From: Gammaproteobacteria bacterium
Lineage (GTDB): Bacteria; Pseudomonadota; Gammaproteobacteria; JAPPPA01
Length of the DNA stretch: 40,506 nucleotides
Assembly (NCBI GenBank): GCA_030425645.1
Contig: JAUHZK010000013.1
Span: 1 to 40,506 of the forward strand
Direction: 5' to 3'
Position numbers and translations under genes: made by a program. The notes below the pieces were generated by a model. That model was not told the DNA's origin, ran no database searches, and saw only the letters and a program-made list of their open reading frames with translations. Shown here piece after piece: positions 34,612 to 40,506 of this stretch (the first letter of the stretch is position 1; the number at the start of each line of letters is the position of its first letter).

Positions 34612-35896
34612 GCACTTTCAAATCATATCCGACACGGGTTGAAACGGGGGTCGAGTGGCTAGGTAAGGCTCCTCAGCATTGGGCGATTCTACCTGGCTTA
34701 GCGCTAATGACGGAGAGTCGAGCTAAAAATACTAACGCTGCTTGCCAAGATTACTTGTCGCTCGTCGCAGGGCGAGGTGTAATCCCATATGCAGAAAAGG
34801 GTGATGTCGGCAATAAAAAGCCGGATGATTTGGCTAAATGCAAACTCGTTAGCCCAGGCAATATGTCATCAATAGCATGAACTATTCTATCGGCTCATAT
34901 GGCGTTTCTAATCATCAAGGGGTTTGTAGTCCCGTATATGTTGTACTGAACCATCGGCCCGAGAAAATAGACCATCAATACCTTGATTTGATTTTGTCGA
35001 ACCCCTCTTACCAAAGCTACGCGCAATCCTATGGAGTGGGAATACTTGCCCACCGCTGCACAATTGGCTGGGATATTCTTCGCAAAATCAAGATTGCGGT
35101 TCCAACGATTCCAGAGCAGCAAGCAATTGCGAGACGAGCTCATAGAGAAACCACCCGCATAGACGCCCTAATAGAAAAGAAAACCCGCTTTATTGAACTG
35201 CTGAAAGAAAAACGCCAAGCGTTGATTACACAGGCAGTTACTAAGGGTTTAGACCCCAATGTGAAAATGAAAGATTCCGGTGTTGAATGGCTGGGTGAGG
35301 TGCCGGAGCATTGGGGGGTAAAGAAGATTAAGTTTTTATGCAACTTGGTAACCAAAAGGGCAACAACAATTGATGAAGGCAGGCCTTACCTTGGGCTTGA
35401 AAATGTCGAGTCTGGAACCGGAAAGCAAATTGAAACTGCAAAAAAAGGAAGACAGCAGGACGATTCAACGGTTGGTGTTTTCAATAAAGGCGATGTGCTT
35501 TACGGCAAGCTACGCCCTTATCTGATGAAATCAGTCTCAGTTGATACTGATGGTTATTGCAGTACGGAGTTTTTGATTCTTAGAGCCGAGAATCAGGTGC
35601 AAAGTGAGCTTTTGCACCAATGGTTCCTAACTATCCCGTTGACTAAACAGATAGAAGCCGGCTGCGAGGGAGCAAAAATGCCCAGAGCAGACTGGGAACA
35701 TGTTGGGGGGATTGCGTTACCGATGCCGCCGCCTGATGAGGCCAAAGAGCTACTTGCCCAGTTAAAAAAACGGATCGAGCGTATTGAGAGGTTGTCCGAT
35801 GTAACCCAAAAAAGCATCAACCTTTTACAAGAGCGTCGCTCTGCCCTAATAACCGCAGCCGTTACTGGCCAAATTGATTTGAGGGATGCCGCATGA
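34608..35896 (+). pseudogene. hsdS: Type I specificity subunit HsdS, split by a one-base deletion
   Basis: HsdS holds two target-recognition domains that choose the DNA site. The first frame (34608-34880) encodes ETGVEWLGKAPQHWAIL and CKLVSPGN and then stops after MSSIA. The rest (from 34862 in the next frame) reads YVINSMNYSIGSYGVSNHQG, exactly what should follow. One base is missing at 34860-34861, in the codon after PG. The second part carries the repeat RETTRIDALIEKKTRFIELL, then KDSGVEWLGEVPEHWGVKKI and a full second recognition domain. Restored length would be about 429 residues, normal for HsdS. A product from the ATG at 34877 would lack most of domain one. The stop overlaps the hsdR start (ATGA). 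Confidence 0.85.
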
Positions 35897-38800
35897 GCCA
35901 AGCCCATCACGAAATTAACTTAGAGGTGTATGTTGTCCAAAAGCTGGTTGAACAAGGTTGGCTTGAGGGTAAAACCGAAGGCTTTGACACCGAGCGAGCC
36001 CTTTTTGAAGAAGACGTATTAGCCTGGATTCAAACCACTCAGCCTGCAAAGTGGGAGAAGCTAGAAGCCCGCTTGGGTGATGCGGCTCGCGAGACAGTTC
36101 TAAAGCGTTTGGCTTCCAAGCTGGACTCTGTAGGAACCGTACAAGTCCTGCGACAAGGATTTGAAGTCGCCGGTTGCGGCTTAATCGAAATGAGCGAAGC
36201 TGCGCCAGAGGACGGACGAAATCAGGACGTCATTGCGCGTTACCAAGCGAACCGTTTGCGCGTGGTACGTCAGCTTAAATACAACCCCGCCCATAATTGG
36301 GCTATAGATCTAGGGTTGTTTATCAATGGTATTCCAGTTGCCACCATTGAGCTAAAAACCGACTTTACGCAGTCCGTTGAAGATGCAATGGAACAGTACC
36401 GCTGTGACCGACTGCCGATTGATATTGCGACCAAGCGTAAAGAGCCGCTGTTGACCTTTAAGCGAGGCGCGGTCGTTCACTTTGCCATGTCTGACTCTGA
36501 GATCCAGATGACGACACACCTACAAGGCCACAACACCTACTTTCTGCCGTTTAACCAAGGTAAAGATGGCCGTGCAGGCAACGCAGCGCGTGATGACGGC
36601 GAATACCCTGTAGCTTATTTCTGGGAGCGGGTTTGCCAGCCTGATGCTTGGCTGCGTATTTTCCATAGCTTTGTCTACGTCGAGAAAAAGGACAAAGTTG
36701 ACGCACAAGGCAACTGGAGCACCAAGGAGACGTTGATATTCCCACGTTTCCACCAATGGGAAGCGGTTAACAAAATGATTACCGATGCTAAGGCTAACGG
36801 CCCTGGTATGACCTATTTGTGTGAACATAGTGCGGGTTCCGGCAAAACCAGCTCAATTGCGTGGACGGCTCATGATCTGATTCGGCTACGCAAGGACAAT
36901 GGCGAGTCAGTCTTTAATAGCGTGATTATCGTAACTGACCGCAATGTGCTGGACAGCCAACTACAAGACGCGGTGAAGCAAATTGACCACCAAATGGGTG
37001 TGATCGCCGCCATTGATCGCCAGAAGTCATCAAAGTCTAAAAGTACGCAACTGGCGGAAGCGCTGTCCTCTGGCGTGCCGATTATTGTGGTGACAATTCA
37101 GACGTTTCCATATGCAATGGAAGCCATCCTTACTGAGAAGTCGCTTGCTGGCTCTAACTTTGCCGTGATTATTGACGAGGCGCACGCCTCACAAACCGGT
37201 GCAACGGCGTCAAAATTGCAGGCCACGCTTTCTTTACAAGATAAAGATGAGCTGGAGAAGCTAACGGTTGAAGAACTACTTGAGAAAGTCCAACAATCTC
37301 GTCAGCGTTCAAACAATGTGAGTTATTTCGCATTTACAGCAACGCCCAAGCATTCAACGATGATGTTGTTCGGCCGACCTGCTGACCCGAATCAAGAAGC
37401 GTCTAAAGACAACCTGCCCGAGTCTTTCCATATTTACCCCATGCGCCAAGCGATTGATGAGGGGTTTATCTTGGATGTTTTACAGAATTACACGCCGTAC
37501 AAGGCCGCTTACAAGCTCTCAGAAGAGGTAGAAGCCGACAAACGCGTTGACTCCAAGCAAGCCCGCAAGGCGCTCGCACAGTGGATGACATTGCATCCAA
37601 CGAACGTGACGCAAAAGGTGCAGTTCATCATGGAGCACTTCAACGCGAACGTGGCTCAGCTACTTAATGGCGAGGCTAAGGCGATGGTAGTGACTAGCTC
37701 ACGCGCAGCTGCCGTTCGATATAAGTTAGCCTTCGATCAATATATTGAGCAGCACCCGCAATACGAGGGCATTAAGGCGCTGGTGGCTTTCTCTGGCTCT
37801 GTCAGTGGAAGCAAAGCTAACCACCCAGGCGACACCAATATTCAAGACGACCCATTAGCTGCGCCAGAAGATGCCGAGTTCACTGAAAGCAATATGAACA
37901 CCGGTGCTGGTGGGGCCGATTTACGCCATGTATTTGACCGCCCTGAGTACCGGTTAATGTTGGTCGCCAACAAGTTCCAGACAGGGTTTGACCAACCTAA
38001 GTTAGTGGCAATGTATCTCGATAAGAAAATTGCCAATGCTGTAGAAATCGTCCAAACACTGTCTCGCCTAAATCGTGTCTGCGCAGGCAAAGACAAAACT
38101 TATGTGATTGATTTTGTGAACGACCCAGAGGTGATTCGGGAAGCATTTGCGCGTTATGACGCCGGTGCTGAGATTGAGGACGTTCAAGATCCCAATATCG
38201 TATATGACATCAAGCAGGAATTGGATGCCTGTGACATTTACGAAGCGGCTGATCTTGACTCGTTCCGCGAAGCACGATTCAAGACCATTCGTGATGTAAC
38301 AGGTGGTGCCCAAACGCATAAAGCGTTGTATGCCGCGACTCAGCGTCCAACGGATATATTCAATGGTCGCCTAAAGTTGTTGCGCGAAAGCATTGAGCGT
38401 TGGGAGCAAGCCGTTGCACATGCCGAAGCGAAAGGTGATGAAGCGGGCATGCAGTCAGCCGAACACCAACGCAGCGAATTTACCCAGCAGCGTGAACAGT
38501 TGATGCTGTTTAAGAAGCGTTTAACTCGCTTTTCAAACGCCTATGCGTATTGCGCCCAGCTCATTGATTTTGGTGATCCAGAACTAGAAAACTTTGCGGC
38601 CTTCGCCAAGCTACTTAGCAAGCGATTAGATGGCGTCGCACCTGAGCAGGTCGATTTACGAGGTTTGGCACTAACGGGCTTTGAAATTAAATCAGAGCAA
38701 GATGAAGGCGAAACCCCTGACGGCGAAACCCTAAAACCTGAAGAGCCGCCAGGGGGTGAAGGCCGAGACCGAGAAAAACAAAAGCTTTCAGAAATCATCA

Positions 38801-39114
38801 ACCGTCTGAACTCAATATTTGGCGACGTAGCACCACTGAAAGACCAAGCTGCTTTTGCGAATCAGGTCGCCAGCATTGCTAGCGAAAGTGACGTGGTAAT
38901 GGCTCAAGTTGAGAACAACACTCGCGAACAAGCCATGCACGGCGACCTGCCGGATGCGGTTCAGCAAGCAGTAGTAAGAGCGTTTGGGTCTCATCAGGGC
39001 TTAGCTAAGCTGCTACTCCAAGACGACCAACAGTCGCTCAACGGTTTTACCGATTTGGTGTACGAGCTGATTAAGGCGGGCAAGCGTGTAGACGTGGATG
39101 GCCTTAATGATTGA
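35893..39114 (+). CDS. hsdR: Type I restriction endonuclease subunit HsdR
   Basis: HsdR is the ATP-driven translocase and nuclease of the complex. The 1,073-residue protein has an N-terminal PD-(D/E)xK nuclease core (GIPVATIELKTDFTQSVEDA, about residues 146-165), Walker A in EHSAGSGKTSSIAWTAHDL (about 313), the DEAH box in FAVIIDEAHASQTG (about 428), motif III YFAFTATPKHSTMM, and the later helicase motifs LVANKFQTGFDQPKLVAMYL and VEIVQTLSRLNRVCAGKDKT. A coiled C-terminal region follows. All motifs look intact, so only hsdS is visibly damaged. Its last 17 bases overlap the transposase frame. Confidence 0.96.
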   Translation: MSQAHHEINLEVYVVQKLVEQGWLEGKTEGFDTERALFEEDVLAWIQTTQPAKWEKLEARLGDAARETVLKRLASKLDSVGTVQVLRQGFEVAGCGLIEMSEAAPEDGRNQDVIARYQANRLRVVRQLKYNPAHNWAIDLGLFINGIPVATIELKTDFTQSVEDAMEQYRCDRLPIDIATKRKEPLLTFKRGAVVHFAMSDSEIQMTTHLQGHNTYFLPFNQGKDGRAGNAARDDGEYPVAYFWERVCQPDAWLRIFHSFVYVEKKDKVDAQGNWSTKETLIFPRFHQWEAVNKMITDAKANGPGMTYLCEHSAGSGKTSSIAWTAHDLIRLRKDNGESVFNSVIIVTDRNVLDSQLQDAVKQIDHQMGVIAAIDRQKSSKSKSTQLAEALSSGVPIIVVTIQTFPYAMEAILTEKSLAGSNFAVIIDEAHASQTGATASKLQATLSLQDKDELEKLTVEELLEKVQQSRQRSNNVSYFAFTATPKHSTMMLFGRPADPNQEASKDNLPESFHIYPMRQAIDEGFILDVLQNYTPYKAAYKLSEEVEADKRVDSKQARKALAQWMTLHPTNVTQKVQFIMEHFNANVAQLLNGEAKAMVVTSSRAAAVRYKLAFDQYIEQHPQYEGIKALVAFSGSVSGSKANHPGDTNIQDDPLAAPEDAEFTESNMNTGAGGADLRHVFDRPEYRLMLVANKFQTGFDQPKLVAMYLDKKIANAVEIVQTLSRLNRVCAGKDKTYVIDFVNDPEVIREAFARYDAGAEIEDVQDPNIVYDIKQELDACDIYEAADLDSFREARFKTIRDVTGGAQTHKALYAATQRPTDIFNGRLKLLRESIERWEQAVAHAEAKGDEAGMQSAEHQRSEFTQQREQLMLFKKRLTRFSNAYAYCAQLIDFGDPELENFAAFAKLLSKRLDGVAPEQVDLRGLALTGFEIKSEQDEGETPDGETLKPEEPPGGEGRDREKQKLSEIINRLNSIFGDVAPLKDQAAFANQVASIASESDVVMAQVENNTREQAMHGDLPDAVQQAVVRAFGSHQGLAKLLLQDDQQSLNGFTDLVYELIKAGKRVDVDGLND

Positions 39115-40465
39115 TTTGTTAAACCTGCCGGGCATTACTCCCGTAGACATTGAGCAAGTGGATGGAGAGCTGGTCATTAAAGCCAATACGCTCGACAGCA
39201 ATATTCCAAAGTGTCCGCAGTGCGACAAACCAATGCACAAGCATGGCAGGCGAACCAATGTGTTTGCAGATACGCCCATGCAAATGCAACCCACTAAAAT
39301 AGAAATTAGTCGGCAGCGATACCGCTGTAGAGAGTGCAAAACCCTGCACGTTCCAGAATTGCCTTTCCTTGATGAAAAACGCAATGCAACAAAGCGCCTA
39401 ATCGAATCTTTGAATGAACGCTGCCTATCAAAAACTTTCTCTTCGCTTGCTGAAGATACTGGTTTGGCAGTCAACACAATTAAAGGGGTTGCAACAGACT
39501 TTATTGGTCACATAGAGGTGAACGTACGCTTTGAAACGCCTACCTTCATGGGTATTGATGAGGTCATGCTTGCTGGTGATTATCGATGTGTCATAACCAA
39601 CTTGGGCACCCACACGATGTACGACATGCTCCAGCATCGCACTCAAGATCACCTGAAACCTTATTTTGCCAACCTTCCTGACAAGGAAAAGGTGGAATGG
39701 ATATGTACGGACATGTGGCGTCCGTTCAAGCGATCATTCACTGAATACCTCCCCAATGCAAAGCTTGTTATAGACAAGTTCCATGTGGTGAAAATGGCAT
39801 CTGAGGCGCTAGAAGTGGAACGTAAGCGCTATCAAAGCCTGCTCACTAAAAAAGACAGGCTTCATGTAAAAAAATCACTTCGCTGGATGGTGTTGAAGCG
39901 GCCCAGTGAGCTTTCACCAGCAGAAACTTATGAGTTATCAGTCGTCAGGTCTAAGCTCCCGGCACTAGGGCAAGCTTATGATTTGAAGGAAGCTTTCTAC
40001 CGCATCTATGACTGCAAAACCAAAGAGGCTGCACAGCAAGCGTTCGATAACTGGAAAGCCGCCGTTCCTAGTGAGATGAAAGGTTTTGCGAGTTTAGTTA
40101 AAACAATCCACAACCATTACGACGATATATTTGCATACTGGGACGCACCTATTAGTCTTACCAATGGGTATACCGAAGCGATGAATGGAGTGGCAAAAGT
40201 GGCAAACCGAATGGGCCGTGGCTATAGCTATGAAGTAATTAGAGCGAAGATCCTTTATGGGAAGCTTGCGCGCCAAATTGGTTCAAAGGTTACTGTCGAG
40301 CCCATCCTGCCGGAAGAGGTTGAACACGCAACAATAGGCAGGTTTGCGTTTAACAAAACGCTGGCTTTTCAGACAACTCCAACCAAGCAGAAGAAAACTG
40401 TTGTCGAGTATGGGGCACACATTCCAACCTTGGTGAAGATGGCAGAAGATGGGCTGTTAGATTAA
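39098..40465 (+). CDS. tnp: ISL3-family transposase
   Basis: The 455-residue DDE transposase has a zinc-finger-like N-terminus (C39, C42, C77, C80: CPQCDKP and YRCRECK), a helix-turn-helix-like stretch LAEDTGLAVNTIKGVATDFI, and catalytic residues D154 (MGIDEVML), D205 (WICTDMWRPFKRSF), and E360 (NGYTEAMNGVAKVANRMGRG), the ISL3 arrangement. VIDKFHVVKMASEAL is another family marker. The start may be 39098 or the ATG at 39107, which overlaps the hsdR stop. GTGGATGG upstream may serve as a ribosome binding site. It appears full-length and active. Its end lies 36 bases from the right terminal repeat tip. Confidence 0.94.
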   Translation: MALMIDLLNLPGITPVDIEQVDGELVIKANTLDSNIPKCPQCDKPMHKHGRRTNVFADTPMQMQPTKIEISRQRYRCRECKTLHVPELPFLDEKRNATKRLIESLNERCLSKTFSSLAEDTGLAVNTIKGVATDFIGHIEVNVRFETPTFMGIDEVMLAGDYRCVITNLGTHTMYDMLQHRTQDHLKPYFANLPDKEKVEWICTDMWRPFKRSFTEYLPNAKLVIDKFHVVKMASEALEVERKRYQSLLTKKDRLHVKKSLRWMVLKRPSELSPAETYELSVVRSKLPALGQAYDLKEAFYRIYDCKTKEAAQQAFDNWKAAVPSEMKGFASLVKTIHNHYDDIFAYWDAPISLTNGYTEAMNGVAKVANRMGRGYSYEVIRAKILYGKLARQIGSKVTVEPILPEEVEHATIGRFAFNKTLAFQTTPTKQKKTVVEYGAHIPTLVKMAEDGLLD

Positions 40466-40477
40466 GTTTTACTTAAT
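40461..40477. terminator. Weak AT-only hairpin at the transposase stop
   Basis: ATTAAGT and ACTTAAT form a 7-bp stem around TTT, overlapping the transposase stop codon. It is AT-only and thus weak as a terminator; it may instead block read-through or translation at the element end. Confidence 0.35.
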
Positions 40478-40501
40478 TCCCACCCTCAAATGCAAATAGC
40501 C
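40478..40501 (-). repeat. Right terminal inverted repeat of the transposon
   Basis: The minus strand reads GGCTATTTGCATTTGAGGGT from 40501 inward, identical to the left end over the first 16 bases. The last five bases of the window (GTTAA) are outside the element. Confidence 0.85.
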
Positions 40502-40506
40502 GTTAA

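Larger units (their letters stand above)
32473..40501 (+). mobile_element. ISL3-type transposon carrying a type I restriction-modification operon
   Basis: Terminal inverted repeats starting GGCTATTTGCATTTGA bracket hsdM, hsdS, hsdR and an ISL3-family transposase gene, in total 8,029 bases. The first 16 bases of the two ends are identical and 21 of the first 24 match. No second copy of the repeat lies close upstream of the transposase gene, so the left boundary of the mobile unit is in front of hsdM. All four genes read the same way with overlapping ends. The left flank is GTTTGTTT; only five bases of right flank are visible (GTTAA), too few to prove an 8-base target duplication, and they match it at only three positions. 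Confidence 0.75.

Noticed and set aside
35125-35150. Possible pair of compensating frameshifts in the central repeat of HsdS (IARRAHRETTRID)
   Set aside because: The residues differ from the usual pattern, but the frame is open on both sides and ordinary divergence is enough to explain them.
39281-39296. A TTGCATTTG-like match on the minus strand inside the transposase gene
   Set aside because: It shares only part of the terminal-repeat core, lies in coding sequence and lacks the correct flanks. Chance is the simplest explanation.
1-40506. CRISPR array, prophage or replication origin
   Set aside because: No regular repeat-spacer pattern, phage structural genes or DnaA-box cluster were seen anywhere in the window.

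Overview
The window looks like a chromosomal segment of a gammaproteobacterium, probably a marine or freshwater lineage near Cellvibrionales or Oceanospirillales. That placement is an inference from gene content and order (alaC-hom-thrC-recJ, pcm-yqaA-nlpD-rpoS, trpS-scpA-scpB-rluB, rnhB near lpxB). No 16S gene or search was available to confirm it.

Layout. Positions 1-1335 hold the start of a small membrane protein gene, an HxlR-type regulator and a divergent SnoaL-like lipoprotein gene. Positions 1399-2677 hold an accessory two-gene operon: a DUF5343 protein and a Swt1-type HEPN protein with an intact RNase-type motif. Positions 2712-9078 are housekeeping genes on the minus strand: an acetyl-CoA hydrolase/transferase-family enzyme, rnhB, a DUF945-like envelope protein, lpxB, the zinc-free L31 paralogue and a small acyltransferase. 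Positions 9169-16110 carry an unknown lipoprotein, recJ, thrC, hom and alaC. Positions 16271-20766 carry rpoS, nlpD, yqaA, pcm, a short BamC-like lipoprotein and dapA. Positions 20927-26472 carry bcp, a PIN-PhoH protein, a PerM-type permease, a BepA-like metalloprotease and a YciK-like reductase. Positions 26502-32324 carry rluB, scpB, scpA, trpS, a YciO-type gene, a VC0807-type membrane protein, yciI and tRNA-Pro(GGG).

The right end (32473-40501) is the most unusual part. A complete-looking type I restriction-modification operon (hsdM, frameshifted hsdS, hsdR) runs by overlapping stop and start codons into an ISL3-family transposase gene. The whole 8-kb block is bracketed by matching terminal inverted repeats. 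The left repeat sits upstream of hsdM and the right repeat lies just after the transposase. I read this as one transposon in which the restriction system is internal cargo rather than a neighbour of an IS. Two more copies of the terminal-repeat core lie inside the left end, one over a candidate -35 box and one over the hsdM ribosome binding site. The element seems to have cut a minus-strand gene whose last 21 codons remain next to the tRNA terminator. hsdS carries a single-base deletion near 34860, so the specificity subunit is split and restriction is probably off unless the frameshift is a sequencing error or is reversible.

The two defence-like loci (DUF5343-HEPN at the left, transposon-borne type I RM at the right) and the housekeeping operons between them show no functional link.
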